From contig JAURGE010000009.1 in the NCBI GenBank assembly GCA_030833925.1, forward strand, positions 1-64,000: a stretch of 64,000 nucleotides of DNA. Reading direction: 5' to 3'. The notes below the pieces were generated by a model that ran no database searches, was not told the origin of the DNA, and saw only the letters and a list, made by a program, of their open reading frames with translations. A program made the position numbers and the translations under genes. Origin of the DNA: Alphaproteobacteria bacterium (GTDB taxonomy: Bacteria > Pseudomonadota > Alphaproteobacteria > Bin95). Of this stretch, positions 48,709 through 60,490 are shown piece after piece (the first letter of the stretch is position 1; each line of letters opens with the position of its first letter).

Positions 48709-49817
48709 CTGGTCCTTTAGCAGGTCTTCGTATAGTCGAAATTGGCGATGGTCCTGCCATTGCTTTTGCAGGGCGTAACTTCGCCGACCTTGGTGCCGAG
48801 GTAGTTAAAATTGAAGCGCCGGAGGGAGATGAAATTCGTCGTTGGCCAGGACCAAAAATTTTAGGGGAGCCAGGAATTTTTCATGCTCTAAACCGCGGAA
48901 AATCTTCGATGGTGTTAGACCTTAACAGCGCTTCAGGGATTGAGGCTCTAAAAGATTTACTGAACGTCGCTGATGGCTGTGTCGACGGAACTGATGCTGG
49001 ATTAGCTCGGCAGCTTGGGCCAGATCGTCTTGTTATCGCCAAGATCTCACCTTATGGCGAGGGTATACATTCACCTGCCCATCACGAAGCCACTCTGCAA
49101 GCAGAGTCAGGGTTCCTAGCTATCAACGGCCGTCCTGACTTTCCACCAGTGCGAACTGGCCTGCCGATGATTGCACAAGGAGCTGGAGCCAGTGCAGCTC
49201 ATGGAATGCTTGCTGCTTTGATAGCACGCGAAGACGACGGTGAGGGTGAAGACATAGATATCGCTCTTTATGACCAGGGCGTGGTTTTATCTTATCACTA
49301 TGCTACTCAGTATCTTGTTAATGGGGTTAGACCCACACGCTTTGGAAACAATAGCCCCGCTGCTGCGCCCTTAGGAGTATTCCAAGCAGCGGATGGCGAA
49401 TTCCAATTAACTGTTGCCGGCGAACGGGTCTGGAAACGCTTCGTCACCAATATGATTGAGATGCCAGAGCTCGCTGATGATTCTCGGTTCATCACGAACT
49501 CCGATCGAGTTTCTAACCAAGCCGCGTTATTGGCAATTCTGGTGCCCCTCTTCAAAAGCAAACCAAGGGACGAATGGATCCAGAAAATGAAGAATGGCGG
49601 TGTGCCTGGAGGCCCAATTCGGGACATAAACGAAGCAATTACTGCGCCGGAATCAATAAAACGCAATTTGATAGTTTCGAAAGAAGATGGAAACGGCGTT
49701 CCATCAATCCGTAACCCATTGAGGTTTCGCGACACCCCTATTGCTGACCCTTTGCCCGCGCCAGGACTAAACGTTGGAGGAGGAGATATTTTTGCCCTTT
49801 GGAAGGATAATCAATGA
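48705..49817 (+). CDS. CaiB/BaiF family CoA-transferase (tandem copy 3, divergent)
   Basis: GLRIVEIGDGPAIAFAGRNFADLGAEVVKIEAPEGD; GEGEDIDIALYDQG; overlaps both neighbours. Confidence 0.9.
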   Translation: MTGPLAGLRIVEIGDGPAIAFAGRNFADLGAEVVKIEAPEGDEIRRWPGPKILGEPGIFHALNRGKSSMVLDLNSASGIEALKDLLNVADGCVDGTDAGLARQLGPDRLVIAKISPYGEGIHSPAHHEATLQAESGFLAINGRPDFPPVRTGLPMIAQGAGASAAHGMLAALIAREDDGEGEDIDIALYDQGVVLSYHYATQYLVNGVRPTRFGNNSPAAAPLGVFQAADGEFQLTVAGERVWKRFVTNMIEMPELADDSRFITNSDRVSNQAALLAILVPLFKSKPRDEWIQKMKNGGVPGGPIRDINEAITAPESIKRNLIVSKEDGNGVPSIRNPLRFRDTPIADPLPAPGLNVGGGDIFALWKDNQ

Positions 49818-51046
49818 CCGCGCCTGAAAGCATTAAAAGTGCCACAGAGCAGCCACCTCTCGAGGGCATTCGCGTTCTGGACTTTTCAAGAATTATTGCT
49901 GGTCCACTTTGTACGCAACAGCTCGCCGATATGGGAGCGGATGTTATCAAAGTTGAGAATCCAGATGGAGGTGACGACACCCGCCGAATGACAAGCCCAA
50001 ATGTCGGAGGCGAAGCCCATTTTTTCCTTGCATTCAACCGCTCAAAACAAAGTCTATCAGTTGATCCGAGGACCGAGGACGGTAAAAAGATACTTCTAAG
50101 GCTATTGGAAGACACAGACATACTGGTCGAAAATTATCGACCAGGCGTAATGAAAAAATTTGGCCTCGATTACGAGAGTCTAAAAAAGCATTTTCCAAAA
50201 TTAATTTACCTCTCAGTGTCAGCCTACGGTCAAACAGGTCCATTGTGGGACAGACCAGGGTTTGATCCTGTATTGCAGGCAGAGTCAGGCATGATGTCTT
50301 TAACAGGCGATCCCAGTGGTGAGCCGATGCGCCATGCTCTTAGTTTAGTCGATACTATGACAGGTCTTCAGGCAGTGGGAGCGATCTGTGCTGCCCTGCT
50401 CGCTCGCACAAAATCGGGAAAGGGCCAACATATAGATCTGGCCTTGATGGATATGGCAGTAGCATCCCTGGGCAACGCAGCACTATTTTATCTCTGCTCG
50501 GGAGAACAACCAAAGCGTGCGGGCAATTCTCACATTACGTCTACACCAACAAACTTATTCTACGCAGAAGATGGCCCGCTCTATATGGCATTAGGAACCA
50601 ACCGTCTTTATCGCCAACTCTGCGAAGATGTGCTTGAACGACCTGACCTGGTAAATGATCCACGCTTTCTAGAACCATCAGATAGGTTAAAGAACCGCCC
50701 TGCGCTTTTCGAAATTCTACGAGAGATTTTTGAAAAAAAACCAAGGAAAGAATGGCTAAAGCGAATGCATCATCTCCCTGCCGGCCCCGTTCAAACGCTT
50801 GGCGAGGCGCTGGAGTCAGAGGTCGTTGCTGCTCGTGGAATGGTTGCTGAGGTAGAGCATCCGACCGCAGGCAAAATCCGCATTCTTGGTTCACCTCTTA
50901 ATTTCTCGAACTCAAAACTTCGTCAATTCAAGGCGCCCCCTCTCCTTGGCCAACATAATGAAGAAATCTTAAAACATGGTCTTGGCTTTGATGATAAAAC
51001 GATTGCCGACCTAAAAACTCGGGGAGTGATTGGCGGAAAGGCATGA
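49814..51046 (+). CDS. CaiB/BaiF family CoA-transferase (tandem copy 4)
   Basis: GIRVLDFSRIIAGPLCTQQLADMGADVIKVENPDGGDDTR; GKGQHIDLALMDMA. Confidence 0.93.
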   Translation: MTAPESIKSATEQPPLEGIRVLDFSRIIAGPLCTQQLADMGADVIKVENPDGGDDTRRMTSPNVGGEAHFFLAFNRSKQSLSVDPRTEDGKKILLRLLEDTDILVENYRPGVMKKFGLDYESLKKHFPKLIYLSVSAYGQTGPLWDRPGFDPVLQAESGMMSLTGDPSGEPMRHALSLVDTMTGLQAVGAICAALLARTKSGKGQHIDLALMDMAVASLGNAALFYLCSGEQPKRAGNSHITSTPTNLFYAEDGPLYMALGTNRLYRQLCEDVLERPDLVNDPRFLEPSDRLKNRPALFEILREIFEKKPRKEWLKRMHHLPAGPVQTLGEALESEVVAARGMVAEVEHPTAGKIRILGSPLNFSNSKLRQFKAPPLLGQHNEEILKHGLGFDDKTIADLKTRGVIGGKA

Positions 51047-51094
51047 GGTCTTTAATTTTCTGTACTTTAACCTAGGCGGAAATCAGCGCAGCTC

Positions 51095-51703
51095 TCAGGT
51101 CTTAGAAGTGCGTGCCGAAGCATCAAAACCATCCTCACGAGCAATATTCTTACGAACACTCTCAAGATCGGCTTCTGTATTAATATTGGCGAAAAGGGCT
51201 TTCTCGCCTGGGAAAACCAGAATGCGAAATCTCAAACGTTTAGCAAACTTGGCAATACTTAAATCATTTCCTTCTAGCGAGGCATTTGCCAGTTGAGCAA
51301 GCCTTGCTGACCAGATGGCTACTAACCAGTGGTGACTGGTTCCATCAGATGCAATTACCACATCGGCTCCGTCTGCCTGAACCAAAAGCTTTCTGTAAAT
51401 TGACGCGGATAGAAACGGCATATCTGTTGGAGCAGTAGCCAACCATTGAGCGCCACCCTTTAAACTCCAGTTTAAGCCGGCGGCCAGGCCTGCCAGAGGG
51501 CCTTTGTTTGGTTTGGCATCATTTATCTGAGGCGCGCCTTCACCATCCCTACCCGATACAGCAACGGTATCCGCAAAATTTAAAGCCGCTTTTGCACGAG
51601 TAAGCGTTGAAGACTCTCCAATAATTATTGCTGCTTTATCGAGGCCTCCAAGCCGTCGGCCGCGTCCTCCAGCTAAGACTATGCCAAAAACCTTTTGCTC
51701 CAT
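51095..51703 (-). CDS. mobA: Molybdenum cofactor guanylyltransferase
   Basis: GIVLAGGRGRRLGGLDKA, NKGPLAGLAAGL, APTDMPFL. Confidence 0.9.
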   Translation of the reverse strand: MEQKVFGIVLAGGRGRRLGGLDKAAIIIGESSTLTRAKAALNFADTVAVSGRDGEGAPQINDAKPNKGPLAGLAAGLNWSLKGGAQWLATAPTDMPFLSASIYRKLLVQADGADVVIASDGTSHHWLVAIWSARLAQLANASLEGNDLSIAKFAKRLRFRILVFPGEKALFANINTEADLESVRKNIAREDGFDASARTSKT

Positions 51704-51790
51704 GCCCCTTGTCGAACTCTCTTTTAGTGGCGATATGAAGGTTTCCGTGATTTACTAGTCACGATCAACTAGAAAGATGCCAATGAGACC

Positions 51791-52819
51791 ATGGCACAGA
51801 TCCAATCGCCCATGCACAGCCAACCTATAATTGATCCATTTGGACGAGCAATTTCCTACTTGCGCGTTTCCGTCACCGATAGATGTGATTTTCGATGCGT
51901 CTACTGCATGTCAGAGAATATGTCTTTCTTACCTAAGAAGGACCTTTTGACACTAGAGGAGCTAGAACGCGTTTGCCGGGTATTCGTGGATTTAGGGGTT
52001 CGCAAACTACGCCTAACTGGTGGTGAACCGCTGGTCCGTCGCAATGTGATGGAGCTAATTAATAACCTAGGTAAGCTGATCGGCCAGGGTAAACTTGATG
52101 AGTTAACGTTGACTACAAACGGCAGTCAGCTCGCTCGCTTTGCCGCTCCGCTAGTCGCAGCAGGAGTTCGACGCGTCAATGTATCTTTAGATACATTAGA
52201 CCCGGAAAAGTTCAAAACCATTACTCGGTGGGGTCGACTGGAACAGGTACTGGAGGGTCTTGAGGCGGCAAAGCATGCCGGACTATCTATAAAAATAAAT
52301 GCAGTTGCGCTTAAGGGTGTCAATGAACATGAAATAGATCGCATGCTGGACTGGTGTGGCAACGAAGGCTTTGATTTAACATTGATAGAAGTCATGCCAA
52401 TGGGAGACATCGGAGGAGAAGATCGCCTGGAGCAATATCTGCCCCTCAGCCTCGTTCGATCTCGCTTGCAAAAACGCTTCACGTTGGAAGAAAGTAGCCA
52501 TCGAACAGGTGGACCTGCTCGCTACTTTGATATCAAAGAAACAGGACAGCGCTTAGGTTTTATAACGCCGTTAACGCATAATTTCTGTGAAGACTGCAAT
52601 CGCGTGCGTTTGACCTGTACTGGCACGCTTTTTATGTGTCTCGGTCAGGATGATGATGCCGATTTGCGCGAACCTCTAAGGTCTAGTGAAGACGATCACG
52701 CGGTCAAACAGGCAATACAAAATGCTATTGCCCGCAAACCGAAGGGGCATGACTTTGTCATTGACCGCAGGCAGGGCGCTCAGTCTGTAGGCAGACACAT
52801 GAGCGTAACAGGTGGGTGA
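51791..52819 (+). CDS. moaA: GTP 3',8-cyclase (radical SAM)
   Basis: [42 protein letters not shown]-terminal GG. Confidence 0.96.
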   Translation: MAQIQSPMHSQPIIDPFGRAISYLRVSVTDRCDFRCVYCMSENMSFLPKKDLLTLEELERVCRVFVDLGVRKLRLTGGEPLVRRNVMELINNLGKLIGQGKLDELTLTTNGSQLARFAAPLVAAGVRRVNVSLDTLDPEKFKTITRWGRLEQVLEGLEAAKHAGLSIKINAVALKGVNEHEIDRMLDWCGNEGFDLTLIEVMPMGDIGGEDRLEQYLPLSLVRSRLQKRFTLEESSHRTGGPARYFDIKETGQRLGFITPLTHNFCEDCNRVRLTCTGTLFMCLGQDDDADLREPLRSSEDDHAVKQAIQNAIARKPKGHDFVIDRRQGAQSVGRHMSVTGG

Positions 52820-53602
52820 GTGCTAGAATTGAATAACCAAACACTCCGGTTAGCTTTCCTCGCTTCTGCAACACCAACCGCTCAGCGCAGCTTAAGGGCT
52901 CTTAAGGCGAAATATAGCCACGTGGAACCAGAAAAGGCGGACGTAATCGTTGCCCTCGGTGGCGATGGCTTCATGCTTGAAACTCTGCACGCAAACTCTG
53001 GACGCGAAATTCCTATCTTTGGAATGCAACGCGGCACTGTTGGATTTCTTATGAACTCCTACAACGAGAATGAGCTTCCGGAGAGGATTGCTGCAGCCAA
53101 AGCTGTCGACCTTACGCCACTACGCATGACAGCTACGAATTTTGATGGTGCGATAGTAGAAGCACTTGCAATCAATGAAGTCTCCCTTTTACGCCAAACG
53201 CGACAGAGTGCAAAAATTCGAATTACGGTTGATGGTATTGAACGCTTACCAGAGCTAGTATGTGACGGCGCCTTGGTTGCTACGCCCGCCGGCAGTACCG
53301 CCTACAACCTGTCGGCGCATGGACCAGTAGTTCCACTTAATTCGGACGTGCTGTGTCTCACCCCTATCAGTGCATTTCGACCCCGACGCTGGCGTGGAGC
53401 CTTGCTGCCCTCCGAGGCTAAAGTCATCTTTGATGTTCTCGAGCCGGAAAAACGCCCAGTACTTGCAGTAGCTGACTATACTGAAGCTCGAAATGTAACA
53501 CGCGTCGAAATTAGAGAGGATCCAACACAAGCATTCAAAATGCTATTCGATCCCGAACATGACCTAGAAGAGCGGGTGCTAAAAGAGCAGTTTCAGAGTT
53601 GA
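52820..53602 (+). CDS. nadK: NAD kinase
   Basis: [49 protein letters not shown] start right after the moaA stop. Confidence 0.93.
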   Translation: MLELNNQTLRLAFLASATPTAQRSLRALKAKYSHVEPEKADVIVALGGDGFMLETLHANSGREIPIFGMQRGTVGFLMNSYNENELPERIAAAKAVDLTPLRMTATNFDGAIVEALAINEVSLLRQTRQSAKIRITVDGIERLPELVCDGALVATPAGSTAYNLSAHGPVVPLNSDVLCLTPISAFRPRRWRGALLPSEAKVIFDVLEPEKRPVLAVADYTEARNVTRVEIREDPTQAFKMLFDPEHDLEERVLKEQFQS

Positions 53603-54654
53603 TAAAAGTCACCCAATTTCATGGGGCCCAACTAGGATTAACTATAGCGGTTGGCGCCTCTGGAGGATGGCTTTTCACATGGCTAGGAACGCCGCTTCCT
53701 TGGATGCTCGGCGCTCTAGCAACCACGATGTTTGGTTCAATGATTGGCTTTCCTCTAAAGATGCCACAACTCTTCCGGCGACTTTGGATCATAGTACTTG
53801 GCGTGATGCTAGGGAGCTGTTTCGGCCCCGAAACATTGGACCATGTGATCTTATGGGGTGGTAGCTTCGCTGGAATGGTAGCATTTGTAACTTTTGCCAC
53901 GGCTCTTGTGGCATGGTTCTACAACCGGGTTGGGAAATTTGACAGAAATACAGCGCTTTTTTGTGCCACCCCAGGCGGCCTGGGGGAAATGGCTGTTTTA
54001 GGGCCTGCATTGGGTGCCGATGAAAAAACAATCGTCTTAACTCATGCGACGCGCATTGTAATGGTAATGGCGTGCGTGCCACCAGCTTACGCATTAGTCG
54101 AGGGCTACGTTCCCGCACCAAGCCTTGGTAGTGAGGGAGGTCTTGCTGATGCCAATCTATATGACCTTGCACTTCTATCAATAGCGGGCTTTGGGGGCGC
54201 CATAATAGCTAAGTTTTTGCGCCTACCTGCGTGGCAAATGTGTGGATCTATGTTTGCAAGTGCAGCAATTCACGCCGGAGGCTTAACATCAGCTACACCA
54301 CCATCTGAATTAGTAGCATTTGCACAGGTTGTAATTGGATCTGGCGCTGGAGCCCGCTTCGCAGGCTCAAAGCCATATGAACTTGTTAAGCCTGTAGTAT
54401 TAAGCGCTATTGCTACTTTGATGGTGCTGCTGTTGGCTGCCGCAGCCGCCTATGCCGTTGCCCTGGCGTTAGACCTCGATTTTCGCGCAGTACACCTGTC
54501 GTACTCTCCGGGTGGCTTCGCTGAGATGAGTTTAATTGCGCTAGCTTTGGGGATCGAAGCCCCTTTTGTGGCTGTACACCATATGGGTCGGATCTTTGTC
54601 GTAGTAATAATGGCCAGCATGCTTGGCCGCGTGCTCCAAAAAGCACGCAGCTAG
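53599..54654 (+). CDS. AbrB family membrane protein (DUF of AbrB-duplication type)
   Basis: Two similar halves with [11 protein letters not shown] and [16 protein letters not shown] signatures; start codon uncertain (TTG at 53599). Confidence 0.85.
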   Translation: MIKVTQFHGAQLGLTIAVGASGGWLFTWLGTPLPWMLGALATTMFGSMIGFPLKMPQLFRRLWIIVLGVMLGSCFGPETLDHVILWGGSFAGMVAFVTFATALVAWFYNRVGKFDRNTALFCATPGGLGEMAVLGPALGADEKTIVLTHATRIVMVMACVPPAYALVEGYVPAPSLGSEGGLADANLYDLALLSIAGFGGAIIAKFLRLPAWQMCGSMFASAAIHAGGLTSATPPSELVAFAQVVIGSGAGARFAGSKPYELVKPVVLSAIATLMVLLLAAAAAYAVALALDLDFRAVHLSYSPGGFAEMSLIALALGIEAPFVAVHHMGRIFVVVIMASMLGRVLQKARS

Positions 54655-54695
54655 CATACTACAGAGCTACCTAAATGCTGCTGTGCTCTTCGACC

Positions 54696-56723
54696 TCAAA
54701 TGTCGAGGAAACTGCGCATTTTACGGCTACGGCTTGGGTGCTTAAGTTTACGTAGCGCCTTAGCCTCAATCTGACGAATACGCTCTCGAGTGACTGAAAA
54801 CTGCTGGCCTACTTCCTCAAGCGTATGATCGGTATTCATACCGATACCAAAACGCATTCGCAGAACACGCTCCTCACGGGGCGTAAGGGTAGAGAGCACC
54901 CGTGTGGTTGAATCCCTGAGGTTAGACAAAATCGCGTTATCAATTGGTTGAATTGCATTTTTATCTTCGATGAAGTCACCAAGATGGCTGTCCTCTTCAT
55001 CGCCAATTGGTGTTTCAAGGCTAATTGGTTCTTTGGCTATTTTAAGAACCTTCCTGACCTTCTCCAAAGGCATCCCGAGCTTAACTGCCAATTCTTCCGG
55101 CACCGGCTCTCGTCCTATTTCGTGCAACATCTGACGGCTTGTACGAACAAGCTTATTAATGGTCTCTATCATGTGCACTGGAATACGTATCGTACGAGCC
55201 TGGTCCGCAATAGATCGCGTGATAGCCTGACGAATCCACCAAGTTGCATAGGTGGAGAACTTGTAACCTCGTCGATATTCGAATTTATCCACCGCTTTCA
55301 TTAAGCCAATGTTACCTTCCTGGATCAGATCCAAGAATTGTAGTCCACGGTTTGTGTATTTCTTTGCAATGGAAATCACTAGCCGGAGGTTTGCCTCTAC
55401 CATTTCCTTTTTCGCGCGAGCAGCTTCACGCTCGCCCTGCTGAACTATAGTGACGAGCTCTCTGAACTCGGTGAAAGGCATTTGGACTGTCATACAAATC
55501 AACCAAAGACTTGCCCGCAGGTCCTTTACGTCTTCCTGATTATCCTTGCAGAACTTCTTCCATTCTGGTTTTTGACTGATTGATTTGATCCAATTGGGGT
55601 CAGTCTCACGTCCTCGCCACTCTTTTATGAACACGTCGCGTTTAACGCCTGAACTCATAGCCAGCCGCAAAACCTGTCCTTCGATTTGGACTGCTTCCCG
55701 ATTCAGATCGTAGAGCTGCTCCATAAGTTGTTCGATGCGCATATTATTGAGGCGCACACCCTTAAGAACCTCCCGCATCTCGTCACGAACTTTCACGAAG
55801 CGTTTTTCGGAGGCCACCTCGGGCTCGTTACCAGCTTCAAACGTCTCCATTCGTGTTTTTGTCGCCTTATCAAGACGCTTAAAGATTTTGTTAATTTCCC
55901 CAAATCTTTCCTCGGTCTCTGGAAGCAGAGCGCGTTCCATGGCCGCCAACGAGAGGTTTACCGCTTCATTTTCGTCATCGTCATCATCTTCGCCTTCAGG
56001 CTCTTCATCGCCCTCAACGCCATCATCTGATTTTGCAGCTCTGTTACCATCGAAGGTATCACCGTTACCCCGGGACTCGCTGTGATCAACCTGCTGCCCT
56101 CCCATGGAAGCATCAAGGTCTAAGATATCGCGCAACAGCAAAGAGCCATCCTTAAGCGACTCACGCCATTCTAAAATCGTGCTTGCCGTTAATGGACTAG
56201 ACATTAGCCCGCCGATCATCTTTTCACGGCCAGCCTCAATGCGCTTCGCTATAGCTATTTCGCCCTCGCGGGAAAGGAGCTCTACAGAGCCCATCTCCCG
56301 AAGGTACATGCGAACAGGATCATCGGTGCGCCCGATGTCATCATCATCTATATTTCCCGAACGACGGCTACTGCCGCCTTCGTCATCATCAGTCTCATCG
56401 TCGGAGGAGGCCTCTGTTTCGTCCTGATATTCGTCAGGCTCTTCCCCCTCAACAACATTGACCCCCATTTCCGAGAGGGTAGCCATTACGTCTTCAATTT
56501 GCTCAGAACTGACCTGATCCGGCGGCAAGGCCTCGTTCAGCTCATCATAAGTGACAGAACCACGCTCCTTCGCAGCCGCTAAAAGTTTTTTAACTGCTGC
56601 AGCCTCATCCAGTTGAAGCCTGTCCGCGCTATCCTCGGACGCTGAAACTTTTTTTTCAGCTCGTCCGCGCTTGCCCTGCGCCGATTTGGAGTTCGATTGA
56701 GCTTTTGTAGCTGCTTTCGCCAT
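54696..56723 (-). CDS. rpoD: RNA polymerase primary sigma factor RpoD
   Basis: [90 protein letters not shown]. Confidence 0.97.
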   Translation of the reverse strand: MAKAATKAQSNSKSAQGKRGRAEKKVSASEDSADRLQLDEAAAVKKLLAAAKERGSVTYDELNEALPPDQVSSEQIEDVMATLSEMGVNVVEGEEPDEYQDETEASSDDETDDDEGGSSRRSGNIDDDDIGRTDDPVRMYLREMGSVELLSREGEIAIAKRIEAGREKMIGGLMSSPLTASTILEWRESLKDGSLLLRDILDLDASMGGQQVDHSESRGNGDTFDGNRAAKSDDGVEGDEEPEGEDDDDDENEAVNLSLAAMERALLPETEERFGEINKIFKRLDKATKTRMETFEAGNEPEVASEKRFVKVRDEMREVLKGVRLNNMRIEQLMEQLYDLNREAVQIEGQVLRLAMSSGVKRDVFIKEWRGRETDPNWIKSISQKPEWKKFCKDNQEDVKDLRASLWLICMTVQMPFTEFRELVTIVQQGEREAARAKKEMVEANLRLVISIAKKYTNRGLQFLDLIQEGNIGLMKAVDKFEYRRGYKFSTYATWWIRQAITRSIADQARTIRIPVHMIETINKLVRTSRQMLHEIGREPVPEELAVKLGMPLEKVRKVLKIAKEPISLETPIGDEEDSHLGDFIEDKNAIQPIDNAILSNLRDSTTRVLSTLTPREERVLRMRFGIGMNTDHTLEEVGQQFSVTRERIRQIEAKALRKLKHPSRSRKMRSFLDI

Positions 56724-56824
56724 ATTCTTCCGCCTCACACCAGCTTGGTCCGAAACACACTAATTTGATTCGACAGCGAGCATCGGTCTGAGACCTTCAG
56801 AACGCGGTCAAAAATTAAATACTT

Positions 56825-58627
56825 TCATTTCTCGTCGAACGAATGATACCGCGCTGCCTTTTCTGACGAAATGGCTTCAGCGGCAACATCATCTTCGGAA
56901 TCTATAACCTGAGCGCGCGCGCGCAAACTCCGATCAGCATCCGATTGCTCGATCTCCGAGATTGATAATTCCAACCACTGTGCCGCGTCTACGGCGTCGC
57001 CCAAAAGGGCAGAAGGGCGCCGGCGAATTGCCAAATCCATTTGGCGAAGTGCGCGATCTAACCCAGCCTCCTTTAATGAGGCCCTGAGACCCACTTCGTC
57101 AATAGTTGTTTTACCAGAAAAGGCTGCGACCAAGTGTGCCCGAAGCCGGTTCATTTCAAGATCGTGAAAGTCAAGCAAGGCTAATCTTTCAGCAAACCCT
57201 TCTGCGACATCCGGACGTGTGCAGCAGCCATAAAGTACCCGCGCCTCCCGCAAACCCTGGCCCACAGCTGCGATTGGTGCTTTGGGGCGTGGGAGAATTC
57301 TCGCTGTTTTTTGCTGACCCCCAGGGGCTTTCCTGAACCTATTTTGTTCTAAAACAGGCACTACGCGAAATGCTCCGGAAAGGCGCTCTCTAAAGGCATC
57401 ACGCACATAATGACGCACAGTTTCGTCTGAGACGCTTCTCGCGAGGTCGTGCAACTTTTTATCGATCGCAGCCCGATTCTCAGGGAGAGTTACATCAATC
57501 TCTGCGCATGCGTCCTCAAAAACAGTGTCTATAAGACTCGCGGATTTATTTAGAGCTTCGCGCAAAACAGCGGGCCCTTCCTGCCTGATGAGATCATCCG
57601 GATCTCGGCCTTGATCCAAGAGTGCAAATTTAAGGGTCCGTCCCGGTTCCAAAATTGGAACGGCGCGCAAAGCCGTCCGACGAGCTGCCTTTTGTCCTGC
57701 CGCATCACCATCAAGACACAGTGTAGGAGCAGCAACTATCCGCCACAGCCTTTTAATCTGACCTTCAGTGATTGCGGTGCCTAGAGGGGCGACAGTATTA
57801 GCAAACCCTGCTTCAGCAAGCGCAATAACATCCATATACCCCTCAACAACAATCATTTCACCAGACTTGTGAGCTGGCTCACGAGCCAGATCCAATCCAT
57901 AGAGTGTCTCCCCCTTATGGAAGAGTGGATTATCTGGTGAGTTGAGATATTTTGGTTGCTCTTGGCCGAGAGATCGGGCTCCAAAACCAATTGGTTTGCC
58001 CTGACCATCAGAGATCGTAAAAATTACACGGTCTTTAAAGTAACCATAGACAGAACCGTCATCACCGCGTCGAGCAAGTCCAGCCTCTACGGCAACCTCA
58101 TCAGAAATACCTTCACGCCGCAAAGCTGCAAGTAAGGCGAGGCGGTCGACCGGAGCATAACCGAGGCGAAAACGTCTTATAGTTTCCTCTTTTAATCCGC
58201 GGCGACGGAGATATTCCGCGGCTTGTTTGCCCACAGGCATATTCAACTGTGTTTCAAAAAAATGAGCAGCGGCAGCAACCGCCTCTAGCAACCCCTTCGA
58301 GCGTTCCGCCTGTTTAATTTCCTCTATCGAAGCTTTTGGAACATCAACTCCAGCGATCTCGGCAACAGCCTCTACAGCTTCCGGAAAGCTTAGTCCTTCA
58401 GTTTTTATCAAAAAGGAGAAAATATCACCGTGCTCACCTGAGCTAAAACAATGGAAAAACCCTTTAAAGTCATTCACTGTGAACGATGGGGTTTTTTCCG
58501 AATTAAACGGGGAAAGCCCAACAAGCTCTCGACCACGCCGAACCAGTTTAACTTTCCGACCAACAATATCGCTGACGGATATCCGAGATTTCAGATCCTC
58601 TAAAAATCCGGGTGGGTAGGTGGCCAA
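56825..58627 (-). CDS. dnaG: DNA primase
   Basis: FLEDLKSRISVSDIVGRKVKLVRRGRELVGLSPFNSEKTPSFTVND; TOPRIM MIVVEGYMDVIALAEAG, LCLDGDAAGQKAA. Confidence 0.95.
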   Translation of the reverse strand: MATYPPGFLEDLKSRISVSDIVGRKVKLVRRGRELVGLSPFNSEKTPSFTVNDFKGFFHCFSSGEHGDIFSFLIKTEGLSFPEAVEAVAEIAGVDVPKASIEEIKQAERSKGLLEAVAAAAHFFETQLNMPVGKQAAEYLRRRGLKEETIRRFRLGYAPVDRLALLAALRREGISDEVAVEAGLARRGDDGSVYGYFKDRVIFTISDGQGKPIGFGARSLGQEQPKYLNSPDNPLFHKGETLYGLDLAREPAHKSGEMIVVEGYMDVIALAEAGFANTVAPLGTAITEGQIKRLWRIVAAPTLCLDGDAAGQKAARRTALRAVPILEPGRTLKFALLDQGRDPDDLIRQEGPAVLREALNKSASLIDTVFEDACAEIDVTLPENRAAIDKKLHDLARSVSDETVRHYVRDAFRERLSGAFRVVPVLEQNRFRKAPGGQQKTARILPRPKAPIAAVGQGLREARVLYGCCTRPDVAEGFAERLALLDFHDLEMNRLRAHLVAAFSGKTTIDEVGLRASLKEAGLDRALRQMDLAIRRRPSALLGDAVDAAQWLELSISEIEQSDADRSLRARAQVIDSEDDVAAEAISSEKAARYHSFDEK

Positions 58628-58637
58628 TCGCTCCGCC

Positions 58638-59099
58638 TCAAGCCGAGGTTAATAACCGCTTCGCAGCTTCAGCTGCCGTCTGAGGATCGAGCGACGCCCC
58701 ATGTGTTTGTCTTAGATGAGCCATAACCTTGCCCATGTCCTTAATTCCCTCAGCACCTACGGCCTTGATCGCCTTCTTAGCCGCCTCAGCAGTTGCCTGA
58801 GCATCTAGTTGCTTGGGCAAAAACTGCTTTATAACGTCTATCTCTGCACGTTCAGCATCAGCAAGTTCAATCCGCCCCCCTTGTTCATAGAGTGTAATCG
58901 ATTCGCCACGTTGCTTAATCATCTTTTGAAGCAAATCGCGTATGGAATCGTCATCGACTCCATCTTGGACTCCATGCTCACGGGCAGCGATATCTCGGTC
59001 TTTAACCGCCGCTAAAATCAAACGAATTGTTGCTAAATCCGAAGAACGCTTGCTTTTCATAGCGTCTTTCATTGCGTTGCTTAGCTCGTTCCTGAGCAC
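58638..59099 (-). CDS. GatB/YqeY domain-containing protein
   Basis: LRNELSNAMKDAMKSKRSSDLATIRLILAAVKDRDIAAR...DMGKVMAHLR. Confidence 0.92.
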   Translation of the reverse strand: MLRNELSNAMKDAMKSKRSSDLATIRLILAAVKDRDIAAREHGVQDGVDDDSIRDLLQKMIKQRGESITLYEQGGRIELADAERAEIDVIKQFLPKQLDAQATAEAAKKAIKAVGAEGIKDMGKVMAHLRQTHGASLDPQTAAEAAKRLLTSA

Positions 59100-59200
59100 G
59101 GTTTGATCTCCTGATGCAAGTACAAGTTGCGACCGCTAGCCGCGAAACAAAAAACACATTAACCTGTTGATATTTAACAAAAACCCTTGAATCATATACC

Positions 59201-59229
59201 TTGACGCACTCCTTTCATTTGCCTATGAA
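59201..59229 (+). promoter_or_regulatory. Sigma70-type promoter of carAB
   Basis: TTGACG-N17-TATGAA, 65 nt upstream of the carA ATG. Confidence 0.6.
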
Positions 59230-59293
59230 TGACAAAATTTGCAAGAGTCTATTGTCAGTTCCGGCTAGGCCAGTAGAGAGGTTTCCCAAATAA

Positions 59294-60490
59294 ATGGTGG
59301 CCCCTTCAGAAAACGTGGCGCCCTCCAAAACAGGGGCGCACGCCGTGTCGGCTCGCGCTATGACCGGTGCTCTGGTTCTAAATGACGGGACCATATTTCT
59401 CGGGTATGGAGTGGGAGCTACCGGTAAAAATGTCGGCGAAGTTTGTTTCGTAACAGGCATGACGGGGTACCAAGAAACCTTAACCGATCCCTCGTTTGCT
59501 GGCCAAATCATTACCTTTACCTTCCCCCACATTGGCATCGTCGGAGTCAATCCGGAGGATATGGAACGAAGCACCGCAGCAGCTCGTGGTGTAATCATTC
59601 GTATGGACCCATCAGATCCATCCAATTTTCGAGCCTTAATGCGTCTAGATAAGTGGCTGAAGGAGATGAACGTTGTGGGCCTAGCCGGTCTCGACACTCG
59701 CCGACTTACTCGCCGTATTCGAGAAACTGGGGCTCCCTCAGGGGTAATAATTCACTCACCCGAAGGGATTAGTGACCTTCAATCCGCAGCATCGGAGGCC
59801 GCGACGTGGCCTGGATTAGAAGGAATGGACCTCACTCGGGAAGTAACCTGCCAAGAACCTTACCTTTGGGATGAAACCCTCTGGAAGCTCGAAGGTGGGT
59901 ATGGACATGCCTCCTCTCCTAAAAGAAAAATAGTAGCCATCGACTTTGGTGCTAAAAACAACATCCTTCGCAACCTGGCTGAACGGCAGTCGGCTGTTCA
60001 CGTTGTTCCTGCTACGACCTCCGCAAATGAAATCTTTGCACTCAAACCAGATGGTATATTCCTCTCGAACGGACCAGGCGATCCTGCGGCAACAGCGAGT
60101 TATACAACACCAGTAATCCAAGATCTTATAAGGTCTGGGGTGCCAATCTTTGGCATCTGCCTAGGACACCAATTGCTTGCCACCGCATTGGGAGCACAAA
60201 CTGCCAAAATGGCGACAGGCCACCGCGGTGCAAACCAGCCCGTTAAGGATCTCGTCACCGAAAAAGTCGAGATCACAAGCCAAAACCACGGCTTTGCGGT
60301 ACAGGCCGGCAGTCTTTCAGACGGTGTTGTTGAAAGCCACATCAGCCTATTTGATGGCTCAAACGAGGGTATCCGCGTTGAAGACAAGAAAATATTTTCA
60401 GTGCAATACCATCCAGAGGCATCACCTGGACCGCACGACAGTAGCTATTTATTCGACCGTTTTATTCGGATGATCGACGGCGATGCCTAA
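59294..60490 (+). CDS. carA: Carbamoyl phosphate synthase small subunit
   Basis: [55 protein letters not shown]. Confidence 0.96.
   Translation: MVAPSENVAPSKTGAHAVSARAMTGALVLNDGTIFLGYGVGATGKNVGEVCFVTGMTGYQETLTDPSFAGQIITFTFPHIGIVGVNPEDMERSTAAARGVIIRMDPSDPSNFRALMRLDKWLKEMNVVGLAGLDTRRLTRRIRETGAPSGVIIHSPEGISDLQSAASEAATWPGLEGMDLTREVTCQEPYLWDETLWKLEGGYGHASSPKRKIVAIDFGAKNNILRNLAERQSAVHVVPATTSANEIFALKPDGIFLSNGPGDPAATASYTTPVIQDLIRSGVPIFGICLGHQLLATALGAQTAKMATGHRGANQPVKDLVTEKVEITSQNHGFAVQAGSLSDGVVESHISLFDGSNEGIRVEDKKIFSVQYHPEASPGPHDSSYLFDRFIRMIDGDA

Noticed and set aside
46287-51046. Interpretation of the CoA-transferase array as a recent tandem duplication
   Set aside because: The four proteins differ substantially throughout, so any duplication is old.
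55686-56427. Several + strand ORFs (for example 55735..56085, 56104..56427) opposite rpoD
   Set aside because: Antisense to a confidently assigned rpoD; serine/arginine-rich translations mirror the acidic sigma factor codons.
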